A model generated the notes under the pieces. It was not told the DNA's origin, searched no databases, and worked only from the letters and a program-made list of their open reading frames with translations. From Rachicladosporium sp. CCFEE 5018 (Eukaryota; Ascomycota; Dothideomycetes; Cladosporiales; Cladosporiaceae), in NCBI GenBank assembly GCA_002077045.2, contig KZ111152.1, positions 404,830-468,829 on the forward strand: a stretch of 64,000 nucleotides of DNA, in the 5' to 3' direction. Within the stretch, counting starts at the first letter, position 1, and every line of letters begins with the position of its first letter. This document shows, one piece after another, positions 1 through 9,942 of the stretch. A program made the translations under genes and the position numbers.

Positions 1-1051
1 GATTGCAGACGACTACTACAACATCACTGCTGCTATGGAACTCGTCAACTTCCCGATCATCATCCCGTTCACCAAGACGTGGTATGGCAAAAAGGCTGCA
101 GACAAAGTGCTCGAGGCTTTCGCTTCATGTGCCGCGAAAGCAAAGATCCGCATGAAGTCCTCGGGTGCCAAAGCAGAGTGTATCCTGGATCGTTGGATCC
201 TTCAGATGATGGAGAGCGAGCAGTACCGCCAAAGGATTGAGCGCGGCGAGTCAGTGCCTAGCGAAGAAAAGCCAGCTCAAGTGCTACGCGGATTTACCGA
301 CTTCGAGATCTCCATGACTCTCTTTACCTTCCTGTTTGCATCGCAGGATGCCACCAGCTCTGCGTGCAGCTGGCTCCTGCAGCTCTTGGCCGACCGGCCT
401 GATGCTCTCGAGAAGGTCCGCGCGGAAGGCAAGCAGATCATGGGCGACCGTTATGGCAAGTATGGCGCAGTGCAAATCGACGATCTGGACAACATGGCAT
501 ACACCCGCGCAGTTGTCAAGGAAACTCTTCGCTACCGACCACCCGTGACCATGGTGCCTTATAAGGTCAAGAAGCCATTCCCGATCACGCCAGAGTACAC
601 AGCGCCCAAGGGATCGATGATCATCCCTTCATTGTGGCGATCACTCCACGATAACGAGGCGTACGGCTCACACGGCGGTGCTGATGAGTGGGCACCTGAG
701 CGGTGGATTGAAGGTGATGCTGAAGAGCAAGGCAAGAATTGGCTGGTGTTTGGCACTGGCCCGCATTACTGTCTTGGTCAGACGTATGCAGTCATGAACT
801 TGATGGTGCGTTACCTGCTCACCTTGCGCAAGACTCCCGACTGACTTGACTTCCAGCTCATGATCCATCTTCTGTCAGCGAACTTTGACATGCACCATAC
901 CGTCACCGATCGATCTGAGGAGATTCGTGTGTTCGCTACACTGTTCCCTATGGTGAGTCAGAAACAATCCGATCGTAGAACTCCTGATCTATGCTGATAC
1001 CTCTCCTAGGACGATCTACTCCTAAGCTTCACCCGACGAGTGGCCGCATAG
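1..1051 (+). CDS. ERG5: Sterol C-22 desaturase, cytochrome P450 family 61 (5' partial)
   Basis: This is the C-terminal part of the ER-bound P450 that introduces the C-22 double bond late in ergosterol synthesis. The frame is open from base 2 and the gene starts upstream of the window. Visible P450 signatures are the I-helix segment DATSSACSWLL, the K-helix ExxR motif in KETLRYRPP, and the haem-binding loop FGTGPHYCLGQ with its cysteine ligand. Two introns are inferred: 806-856 (gtgcgt..cttccag) and 953-1009 (gtgagt..cctag). They give exons 1-805, 857-952 and 1010-1051. The joined end reads IRVFATLFPM then DDLLLSFTRRVAA and stop, which matches the usual ERG5 C terminus. Contig 2 carries only the last two exons, because its left edge falls at the first acceptor site. 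Family assignment is from recognised motifs; no lesion is visible. Confidence 0.9.
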
Positions 1052-1205
1052 ATGCGTGGCCATATCAGGTACCATTGCTGCACTACCTTTGGCAGACTAG
1101 CGCGGCGTTCATCGGCTTCGCAGCCTCTTTCCTAGCACCACATGACTTGTACATACCCATCCGAATAGACTACAGTAATCACTTCGCAGCCCAGGATCGC
1201 CATGT

Positions 1206-2504
1206 CTAACCCAGGCCAGTCACTGTGGTAGCGGAATAGAAGCTCCTCGAGACAACCCGCTCCCTAGCAATCCTCTCCCACTCCTCTTCATACTGCTTCG
1301 CCGTCCGCCCACTCCACAGCGGCCCAGCCCTCCTCTTCCCGCTGAATTCAACAGTTTCAGGTAACAGATTCGTGAAAGTGCCTACAACCTCGTCCCTCCC
1401 CCTGAATTCCATTTCACCCTCGCAGACTCGTCGGAAGTCCACATTGCCCGTTTCAGAATCTCTCGCCCTCCAGTGGAACCCCAAAGACTGATCTGGTCCA
1501 TAATACTGGTCGTCTAGACGGGGGATGCCAGATTTTCAGGCAAGATCGAAGGAACCCCATATGCGGTCTGGACGGTTGTCGGCCTTTTCAACGCAGAGGA
1601 AGAGGCAGAGGGTGTCGGCGCATTCTGGCGCTTGTTCTTCGAGCTGGGTGCAGGAGATGTTATAGACGCCTGTTATGTTGCGGGCTGATGGGGAGGGTGG
1701 GGAGTAGCTGGGTTCGGGTTTGACCTTGGGTTCGGGTTTGATCTTAGGCGCGGCTTTGTGCTTGGGTTCCGGCTTCACTTTGGCCTCGGGCTTAGGTTTG
1801 GTGTCTTTCTTCACTTTTGATGGTTTATCCGTGGTGGCAGTCTGTTTCGCGGTTGACCTAGGAGTTGTCGTAGATGCGGTCATGCTAGCTGATGTCGTTT
1901 TGTCAAGAGCAGATGACTTTTGTGGCGCCTTCGGCTTTGGGACAGGCTGAGCTTTAGACGCTTCTTTGAGCGCTTTTGCTCTTGCGGCTGGCTTCACAAC
2001 TGCGTCCATGCTTCGATCGATCTCGAGCTTTACGCCGTCGACTTTGAGGGTGATCTTGGTCCGCTTCTGAGGATGCGTTGGGTCGCCATCATCCGCTTTG
2101 CGCTTCGCCGACTTCGCTTTGCCGCTCGTCGCCGCGTTCAGGTCAGTACCCGCAGCCTTCGTCGCTGCCGTCTTCGCCCTGCGAACATTCGATGCATACT
2201 CCTTGCGCATCTGCACCTCCATGTCACCGATGTGACTAGGAACGACAAGCTTCTTCTGGCTGAGCGCTTGAGACAAGCGCAGCTTAGCGGTGTTCTTGTC
2301 TTTCGATCGTTGTAGGCCATAGTGGATGAGCTGCGCTTCGTACCAATGCGCAACTTGGTCCTTGGGCGCAGTTCCGTCCAGCAGAGGTTTGAGCTCTGAT
2401 ATAGAAGCCCGAGGATGGCGCTTGAGATCGCCACCGACATCTACAAGCAGAGTGTCGCGATAGAGGAACTCTCCTCGGATTACAGCGGGGGTCGAGGCGT
2501 CCAT
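1206..2504 (-). pseudogene. Lys/Pro-rich hypothetical protein, broken allele
   Basis: This is the contig 1 allele of the intact gene at 9943-11223. It starts at the ATG at 2502-2504 and runs 322 codons to a TGA at 1536-1538. The intact copy has TGG (Trp) there, in the context FDLAWKSG, so this is a single G-to-A nonsense change on the coding strand. Beyond the stop the homologous frame continues, but a 22-bp deletion near 1259-1266, between two ctcccta direct repeats, removes the normal C terminus and pushes the frame on to 1206. The deletion and the stop remove about a quarter of the protein, including the most ordered-looking part. I do not recognise the family. It may be a non-functional allele or a consensus error. 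Confidence 0.75.
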
Positions 2505-3088
2505 GATACGGGTGTAACCTTTGCGGTTGTGCAGTGTTTCACTGTTAGATCCACGAAGGTCTCGGTGGAGTTTAGTCCAGGCTTGGCGCTTCTCATCTTG
2601 CTGAGGAACGCCTGCCTATTGATTCTGTCTGTCTTCAGACATCTTAAGACTTCCCAGCTCGCAGCGCACAGCTCACATCACTTACCCACAGCAATGGACT
2701 CAGTCACCCGGGCAAGCAGTTCGACGGCGGCTCCGTACCATCATGCTGCGGAGTTTGTTATCTTTAGCAGCAATGCTCGACTTGCCAAACACCAATTCTA
2801 AACAAAGGGTGGAAGTGAAGTGAGGATGATCAGGAGGAGGGCCGTGTGTATGGCAACATATTTGGCTTCGACAATCCGACTCCCAATGTGGCTGTGATGG
2901 TGCACTTTACAGCCGGGGTCGCTGACTAACCGCATCATCGGGGAATAAGGAAGGAGCTATCGACCTCGGTTGCAGTGACGTCTCATATGCGTGCGGCATT
3001 ACGAGCTCATGAGTGCAAGCCGAAGGCTGTCTGGAGTCGTCAGGTAGGATACAATCTCTACTCATTTCCCTCATAACCCACCGCAGTC
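2505..3088. promoter_or_regulatory. Divergent spacer between the hypothetical gene and the MDR gene
   Basis: These 584 bp separate two genes transcribed away from each other, so both promoters should lie here. The small plus-strand frame at 2415-2801 overlaps the upstream gene in antisense and has no recognisable feature. The equivalent spacer in contig 2 is 11224-11807. It differs by scattered SNPs but has the same length, and I see no further gene in either copy. Confidence 0.5.
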
Positions 3089-4300
3089 ATGGTCAAAGCA
3101 ATTTCCATCCGCAAGATAGACGGCAAGCCCGGCCAAGTCTACTACCCTCTCGAGGTACCTATTCCATATCAATCAATTCACAGTCAGCTGGTCTGACGAC
3201 GAATTTCAGCACATCACTATCCCCTCCTCGCCTCCACAATCGAATGAAGTCATCATTACAATCACAGCCGCCGCGCTCAACCACCGCGACCTCTTCCTCC
3301 GCCAACACCTCTACCCGGGCCTAAAATTCGGCGTGCCCCTCCTAGCAGACGGCACCGGCATCATAACCTCCACTGGCTCATCCGCAACCGCAAAGTCATG
3401 GCTCGGGAAGCGCGTGCTCATCAACCCCGGCTCCGGGTGGGATAGCGATCCAGATGGCCCTGAGGCGCCTACGGGCTACGCGATCTTGGGCGGGACGAGG
3501 ATGAACCCGCTGGGTACGTTGGGGGAGAGCGTCACGATTGATGCGAGTGAGGTGGAGGTTGCGCCGGAGCATTTGTCCAGCCTGGAGGCTGCTGCTCTGC
3601 CACTCACAGGACTCACAGCCTGGCGCGCAACCATGGTCAAATCTGGCAACGCGAAGGCCGGTCGAAACATCTTGGTCACCGGGATCGGAGGCGGCGTGGC
3701 GATCATGGCACTCCTCTTCGCCGTAGCAGCAGGCGCGAATGTGTACGTCACGAGCGGAAGTGAGGAGAAGATCCAGCGGGCGAAGAGCATGGGCGCAAAG
3801 GGCGGCGTGAGCTACAAGGAGAAGGGCTGGGAGAAGAAGTTGTTGGACCTACTGCCGAAAGACAGGAAGTATCTCGATGCCATCATTGATGGGGCTGGAG
3901 GGGATGTGGTAGAGAAGGGGTCGAAGTTGTTGAAGGCATGTTTCTTCCCCTCTTGCTGTGCAGGAGAGTGAGGTCGACTGACTGTTCGCAGGCTGGCGGT
4001 GTGATTTCGATCTACGGCATGACGACCTCGCCCAAGATGCCTTTCCTGATGTCGGCGGTGTTGAAGAACATCGAGGTGCGAGGGTCTACCATGGGGTCGC
4101 GAAAAGAGTTCAAAGACATGGTCAAGTTCATTGCAGATACGAAGCTCAAGCCTATCGTGTCGCGACACGTGAGCGGGCTGGACAACCTGGAAGGCATCGA
4201 CTCCCTGTTTGAAGATATGAAAGAAGCGAAGCAGTTTGGCAAGCTGGTCATTGAGGTGGCGAAGGAATCAGACATCAAAGCCGGAAAGAGCAAACTATAG
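3089..4300 (+). CDS. Zinc-independent MDR alcohol dehydrogenase / quinone oxidoreductase-like protein
   Basis: This is a predicted NAD(P)H-dependent oxidoreductase of the medium-chain dehydrogenase/reductase superfamily, about 366 aa. Exons are 3089-3154, 3210-3935 and 3992-4300. Intron 1 is GT-AG. Intron 2 (3936-3991) begins gcatgt and is a GC-AG intron; it is the only junction that keeps LLK-AGGVISIYG in frame. Visible features are the GroES-like N-terminal fold with AALNHRDLFLRQ, the hydrophobic segment LPLTGLTAWRA, and the Rossmann loop VTGIGGGVAIMA. The Cys/His ligands of the catalytic zinc in true alcohol dehydrogenases are not evident, so a quinone-oxidoreductase-like enzyme is more likely. 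The substrate is unknown. An inverted-repeat element begins 4 bp after the stop. The allelic identity tract begins inside this gene, after the Leu/Val codon at 3843-3845. Confidence 0.85.
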
Positions 4301-4304
4301 CCGC

Positions 4305-4537
4305 GCACGCGAGTGACAAAAGAAGCGGACCACTCAGTGATTCTCCATGTTCGATAATGCTGCTATACGCAGCACCGCAACAGTGGATTGGTAGGCACGC
4401 TGTTGGAGAGAATACTGTCCCTCCGGACGCTCTCCTGGGTAGCACTGACATCTCTTAATCATTGCAGTGCAGTGTATACGAGCAGTGCCGACGGTGAGCT
4501 TTTATCGAGTGGTCCACTTCTTTTGTCACTCGTGTGC
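4305..4537. repeat. Inverted-repeat (MITE-like or foldback) element, 31-bp arms
   Basis: The left arm at 4305-4335 and the right arm at 4507-4537 are reverse complements with two mismatches over 31 bp. The core is GAGTGACAAAAGAAG on the left and CTTCTTTTGTCACTC on the right. Inner sequence also partly pairs (ctgctatac near 4360; gtatacgagcag near 4474), so the 233-bp unit can fold into a long imperfect hairpin. It carries no coding sequence. A target-site duplication is not clear; only CGC flanks both ends. It sits between the convergent 3' ends of the MDR gene and EF-3. The rest of that spacer, 4538-4821, shows nothing else. The alternative to a transposon remnant is a shared 3'-UTR or terminator hairpin. 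Confidence 0.6.
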
Positions 4538-4821
4538 CGCGTCGCGTAATTGAAAGCAAACAGATTTGAACCGTGAGACATGACATGCTGTTGCATGAAC
4601 CGCCGTGATACACTTTTCCTGGTCTAAATTGAACCAGCTCCAGCAGCACAGTGAAGTGCCACTGGCAGCAAGGCTCGACGTCTACTCTATTCCATTTGAA
4701 GACTCATGATGGCTTAAAAAGCGCCCGTTTAGCAGTGCAACACAGCCCATCCACCAAAACGCCGCCCAGTGCACGCACGCTTCGTCGATCGTCAACCACC
4801 ACCTCAATCATCGCCCAGCAT

Positions 4822-7800
4822 CTAATCATCCTCATCCGAGAACACCTCCTCACCCCTCTTACGCCTTGCCATACGGTCCTTCTTCTTCTTCCTCAGCTCG
4901 GCAGAAGTGAGCTTCGCCTTCTTCTTCGTGCTCTCAATCTTGTTGCCCATAGCATCAAACTTCTCCTCTTCATCCTCATCACCCTTCAAGCGCGGTCCAG
5001 CACCCTGGCCCTGCACCCAGTTGTGGCCAGAAGCAGCCATGCGGCCGTTGGTGACGGCCCACACCTCCTCAGTTAAGTCCTTGGTGAACTCAGCCGAGTG
5101 CGTGATGATGATGACACCTCCCTCGAAAGCCTTGATGGCCTTGGAGAGCGCGCCGAGAGAGTCGCGGTCGAGGTAGTTGGTCGGCTCGTCGAGCACGATC
5201 AAGTGAGGGCGCTGCCATGAGCAGGCGGCGAGAACGACCTTGACACGCTGGCCACCGGAGAGACCGCGCATGCGGGAGTGAGAAACAAGCTCGGTGTCGA
5301 TACCGAAGTTGGCGCAGTGCTGCTCGATCTCCTTACGGACGAGCGGGCGGAACTGACCGGATGCGAGAGCCTCCTTCTGATCAACATCAGCCACCATCTT
5401 CTGATGCGAGGCGATGAGCTCCGTACGTGGGATCCAGGCGTTGTCAGCAGTCATCATGGGCGTCCATCGCTCGTTCTTGAGACCGACGTTGTCTCCGAGA
5501 GCGAACGAACACTCGTACTCGTACGAGTTCTTGAACTTTCTGCGCGAGTGCACGCCGATGACACGGCGCTGCGAGCCCTCAATGCGGTAGATCTTGTCCA
5601 TGGCCTTCTCATCCTCGTCGGTGACGATCTTGTTGGCACGGTCCATCGTCTCGCGATCCTCACCAGTCTGGAAGCGCCATTGGATGTACTCGGATGGAGT
5701 CAGATCGAGGTGGTGATCGATGTGAGCGAAGGCGTGCTGCTTGATGTAGGCGATACGGATGTTCTCGTGCTGGTAGACGTCACCACCAGTCGGGATGAGC
5801 TCACCGGTGAGGACGTTGACGAGCGTGGACTTGCCAGCACCGTTGGGACCGATGACGGCGATACGCGAGCCGAGCGAGCACTGGAAGGTAATGTCCTGAA
5901 TCTGTGGCTTGTCGGTACCCGGGTACTGGAACGACATGTTCGTGACTCGGACAATAGCCTTCGCCTTGGTCTTGACACCCTCGAGGAATCCGGGCTCGGG
6001 GAACTTGAACTCCATGTCGGATGCACTGAGCTCGTAGTAGGACTTGGCGGAAGGCACACGCTTGACAAACTCTGAGAGCTTGCCACGGTAACGCTTCAGC
6101 TTGAAGCGCTCGTAGTGTATAACGTGCTGGACCACATCGTCCAAGAAGCGGCTGTCGTGGGAGATGATGATAGACGTGCAGGGCGAGTTGATGAGGTAGT
6201 CCTCGAGCCACTTGACGTTGACGACGTCCAGATGGTTCGTCGGCTCGTCAAGCAAGAGGATGTCGGGCTTCTCGAACACAGCACGTGCAAGCGCGAGCTT
6301 CATTTTCCAGCCACCCGAGAGCGCAGTTATGGCGCCCTCGATCTGCTTGTCATCGAAGTTGAAGTCGAGCAGAGTCTGCTTGACTTCAGCATCAGTCAGC
6401 TCGATGCCCACGCTCTTCAGCTTCATCTGCGTCCAGCCAATAGTGGTCATCTCAGTGTCAGCTGAGTCGAGATCGTGCTCAACGTAGACAGTCTTGACCT
6501 CGCTCTGCTTGGGGAAGCCCTCGACTTGCTCGTTATTGATAGCGCGCATCAAAGTCGTCTTGCCGGAACCGTTGGGGCCAAGGAGACCGTAACGCTGACC
6601 ACGCTTGAGGCGGAGAGTGGTTTGATTCAGTAGGATCTTGGCACCATAGGCCAAGTTGAAATGTACAGTTGCAGAGATCCTCGCCATCCTCCTCGTCCGC
6701 CTCGGTCTCGTCTTCGACCATGTCGGCAGGGAGGGAACGCTTGCGGAGAGTGTCCACAATACCTGGACCATCCGCGTCACCGATGATGGAGACGATGTAT
6801 GGCAGAAGGTGGGTGGTCCAGCTGAGCGGCTCGAAGTCGCGGTCATCGACCAAGTGCCCACCAATGGCGGACACGTACTCGAGCGCAGGCTTGAACTTGT
6901 CCACAGCGTTCTTGTGCTTGTAGCTGAGAATGTCGGTGAGCTTGCCGAGGATGGTGGCAACGTCACCGTCGCGCGAGACCTCGGGGATCTTGCCATCGAC
7001 AACATGGCCGACACGGACGAGAGTGTCGTATGCCTGCTTCGTCTTCTCACGAGCCTCGGGATCAGCCAAGTTGTCGTGGTTGTATGTGAGCTGAGGCATA
7101 AGCTTGGGCAAGAAAGCAGCCACAATCTTGGGGTCCTCGACGAGCTTGCACATGTTGTCGACAATGACAGCCGACTTGCGCTTGATGGCAGTTTCTCTCT
7201 CTTTCAGACCACGCTCGAGTAGAGGAGTCATGATGGCAAGTGTCGGCTCGTGCACGTCAGTGACGAAGGTAGTGGCACCGAGCAAGTGAATGGTCTCGGG
7301 GACGTTCTCGGGGATGGCGATACACTTGATGAGTTCGGGGATGAAGCGCTCGATATCTCTATTCGAGATGAGCTGGCAGACCTTCTCCATCGTACCGTAT
7401 GCGTGCTTCTTGACTTCGGGCTTCGTGTCCCACATGGCCTCGGAGACGATGGGGATGAGATCGGGTACACGGAGACCAGTCTGCACAGGCGCGGACTCGG
7501 CGAGAGCCTCGATACACAGCAGATCAGTCATCTTCTCGGCCCACTTCTGTGCATTGCGGATGCTGTGAATGAAGTGAGGGATGACGACCTTGACAGCGTT
7601 GGGGTTGATGGCCTTCGTGATGGACAATGCGGCGTTTTGCGCAGCCACCTTGACTGGTGACATCTTGTCGCCAACAGCCGCGAGGATGTTGGGCAGCAGC
7701 GAGACGAGGAGAGGCTGAACAACGACGGAGACATCGGCGTGCGAAGCGATGGTGGCCACAGTCTCGCAGGCGTTCTGGCGGGCGTTGGCGTCCTTCTTGT

Positions 7801-8023
7801 TGTTCAACATCTTCTTGATGCCCTCGACGAATTTCGTCGGGGCGGCCTCCTCTTCGATGTCGCCATTGATGAAAAGGGCGATTTCTTGTGCGGTGCCCTT
7901 CGTGTCGTCCTTGCCGAGGGAGAGTTTGGTAAGCAGCTGTTCAAGCACAGCAGTGCTCTGCTTATTCTCCGACTTGATTTGGGACGCCGAGTGGGCGTCG
8001 CCAACTTCGAGTGAGGGCGCCAT
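4822..8023 (-). CDS. YEF3: Translation elongation factor 3 (ABC-F ATPase), with a 1-nt frameshift
   Basis: EF-3 is the fungus-specific ribosomal ATPase that helps release E-site tRNA during elongation. From the ATG at 8021-8023, frame one encodes N-terminal HEAT repeats and the helical bundle. It runs past GEDLCNCTF and would stop at 6533-6535 after 496 codons. The remaining domains lie in the next frame down to 4822. ABC1 has GPNGSGKTT, LSGGWKMKL and LLLDEPTNHLD. ABC2 has GPNGAGKST, LSGGQRVKV and IVLDEPTNYLD, with the chromodomain-like insert around YRIEGSQRRVIGVHSR. The tail is Lys-rich. The frames join at codon 455: coding ACA TTT CAA CTT (TTT at 6661-6659) has one base more than needed for the expected CTFNLAYGAK. 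No intron can explain it. The restored length would be about 1,066 aa, normal for EF-3. The cause may be a consensus error, +1 frameshifting at TTT-C, or a true lesion; the protein is essential in yeasts. Confidence 0.93.
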
Positions 8024-9248
8024 GGTGTACTCAGGCGTGTGGGGGATGTCGAGTGGAGGTAAAAGTTGTGTTGCAAAGCGGCGAAAGTCGTAAGAAACTT
8101 GTTGTGGGGCGGCGGCCCGCTATCGATTAGCGCCGATTTTGGTGGGATGTTGCTCGACTCTCTCCAAAAATCTGACTGCGCGTATGCTAATATAATGACA
8201 CCTGCAATAGTGGATTTTGTCGTGCAGTGTCGGTGAGAGAGAGAGCAGGCTTGTCGTTGACGTGTTTGACTCTCACAGCCACGGTGAAGAAGTTTTCCCT
8301 GCCGCAGGTAAGCTCATAGTGCCGTAGAAACCTCGACGTACTTCTGGAGAAGCAGAGGAGACGCAAGGTAATAAAGAGTGGTTAAGAAGTAGTCATGGTA
8401 CGCACAGCTGACGTGCCTCTGAAGCGGTCAAGCACGATGATCCCTCTCCAGTGACTTTTGAAGGCACGCTCTGCAGCTCGACCAATAGCAGACTAGTCTT
8501 GCCACTTCACTACCACTTTCCCAACACTTCACTCTGCCGGATGATCGTGCAGGCACAAGCTCGGTAACAAGGTAGGCAGAGTCTTCACATTTTTACGGCG
8601 AAAAGATTAGGCCTGGCCTGACACGATCTGGAAATACTTGTAGATGGAGAATGCAATTTGTCTTCGCTCCTAGAATGTCTCGAGGTTTCTCATCAGCAGT
8701 ATTGTCCGCAGCATGATTATGAATGTCACGTTATATTCAGACACTCAAAGAAGCGGGCAGCGTACACTCTCGCGAGATGAGACAATGACGGTGCAGACAT
8801 GACCACCACTGTACATATAGATATTCGCTTCACTACATATACAAAACCGTCCTCCAATGCATTCCAGACAGATCCGAGGGCCTCGGGCACTCATATGTAC
8901 AGTCCCTTCCCTGATGTCGTGCGCCGAAGATTTGACAAATAGTCTCATATCCTCCTGTTCCCTTGCTATCCGACCCCTCCGCAAAGACACCGGCGTCCTT
9001 GCCAAGTCAAGGATCTGTCGAGACCATTCCCATAAGGTGCGGCACTGCCACTGCCTCCGTGCCGACCTCGATGCGAGGACCGTAAGTGTGTTGTCACTCC
9101 TGTGCTGCGTTGACGCTCGTGTCAAACAGCACCGGATTGTCCACATCAACTGTGGCCTGAAGCGTCCAGGCTCGTTTCCTCAGCCTGTGCCCATGACAGA
9201 CATCCTCGTCCCCACGTCTTGCTGTTCCGAACGATTACTCCCAGCCTT
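8024..9248. promoter_or_regulatory. EF-3 upstream region, no gene seen
   Basis: These 1.2 kb lie between the EF-3 start and the KRE6-like stop, both on the minus strand, so they should hold the EF-3 promoter and 5' UTR and the KRE6 3' UTR. There is a short GAGAGAGAGAG run near 8236. The small opposing frames at 8745-9252 lie mostly in this spacer, overlap one another on opposite strands and show no family features. The identical copy is 16743-17967. Confidence 0.45.
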
Positions 9249-9433
9249 CTAAGCCGAACATCCATCCATGAGCGTGTTCTGCGGCCAGCTGTACCCCGCA
9301 TCCTCCCAATGCGTGTAATTAGGATTATTGTAGGCCTTCGGATGACTCGCGATATAATCCGTCGTCTCATACCCAGGCGGGTCGCAAGTCACCATCTCGA
9401 AATCCTCTCTCTGATACCACCTCACGTAGTCAA
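9249..9433 (-). CDS. KRE6: KRE6/SKN1-like glucan synthase, C-terminal fragment at contig end
   Basis: This is the last 61 codons of the gene that is complete in contig 2 at 17968-20602. It ends at the TAG at 9249-9251 (MDGCSA and stop) and is cut by the gap on its 5' side. It is identical to 17968-18152. The truncation is an assembly edge and not a biological one. Confidence 0.9.
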
Positions 9434-9533
9434 NNNNNNNNNNNNNNNNNNNNNNNNNNNNNNNNNNNNNNNNNNNNNNNNNNNNNNNNNNNNNNNNNNN
9501 NNNNNNNNNNNNNNNNNNNNNNNNNNNNNNNNN
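9434..9533. other. Assembly gap, 100 N
   Basis: A run of exactly 100 N, the conventional unknown-size gap. The sequence on its right restarts 8.6 kb back within the sequence on its left, so the true gap length is effectively negative. Open frames that cross it are artefacts. Confidence 0.99.
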
Positions 9534-9535
9534 AG

Positions 9536-9730
9536 CTCATGATCCATCTTCTGTCAGCGAACTTTGACATGCACCATACCGTCACCGATCGATCTGAGGA
9601 GATTCGTGTGTTCGCTACACTGTTCCCTATGGTGAGTCAGAAACAATCCGATCGCAAAACTCCTGATCTATGCTGATACCTCTCCTAGGACGATCTACTC
9701 CTAAGCTTCACCCGACGAGTGGCCGCATAG
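9536..9730 (+). CDS. ERG5: ERG5 3' end, truncated by contig edge
   Basis: This copy holds the last two ERG5 exons, 9536-9631 and 9689-9730, with the intron 9632-9688 between them. The contig starts at the AG of the preceding acceptor site. The encoded end (IRVFATLFPM, DDLLLSFTRRVAA, stop at 9728-9730) is the same as in contig 1. It is not an independent gene. Confidence 0.85.
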
Positions 9731-9942
9731 ATGCGTGGCCATATCAGGTACCATTGCTGCACTACCTTTGGCAGACTAGCGCGGCGTTCATCGGCTTCGC
9801 AGCCTCTTTCCTAGCACCACATGACTTGTACATACCCATCCGAGTAGACTACAGTAATCACTTCGCAGCCCAGAATCGCCATGTCTACCCCAGGCCAGTC
9901 ACTGTGGTAGCGGAATAGAAGCTCCTCGAGACAACCCGCTCC

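Larger units (their letters stand above)
855..9433 (+). repeat. Contig 1 end overlapping the start of contig 2 (redundant copy, partner 9534-18152)
   Basis: The segment repeats in the same orientation at 9534-18152. The offset is 8679 at the left and 8719 after a 22-bp and an 18-bp length difference. From 3844 to the gap I see no difference (5,590 bp). To the left of 3844 there are frequent SNPs. The segment abuts a 100-N gap, and its partner begins right after that gap, which is typical of two overlapping contigs or allelic contigs placed in series. Confidence 0.9.

Noticed and set aside
2415..2801. 128-codon plus-strand frame, present in both alleles
   Set aside because: It overlaps the start of the hypothetical gene in antisense and shows no domain; its replacements between alleles look unconstrained.
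4301..4546. Target-site duplication for the inverted-repeat element
   Set aside because: Only CGC matches at both ends in a CG-rich context; this is not better than chance.
5278..6075. 265-codon plus-strand frame opposite EF-3
   Set aside because: It is antisense to conserved ABC domains and has the Leu/Val/Asp-rich composition typical of a shadow of the codon pattern. The same holds for the other long frames across EF-3 and SEC7.
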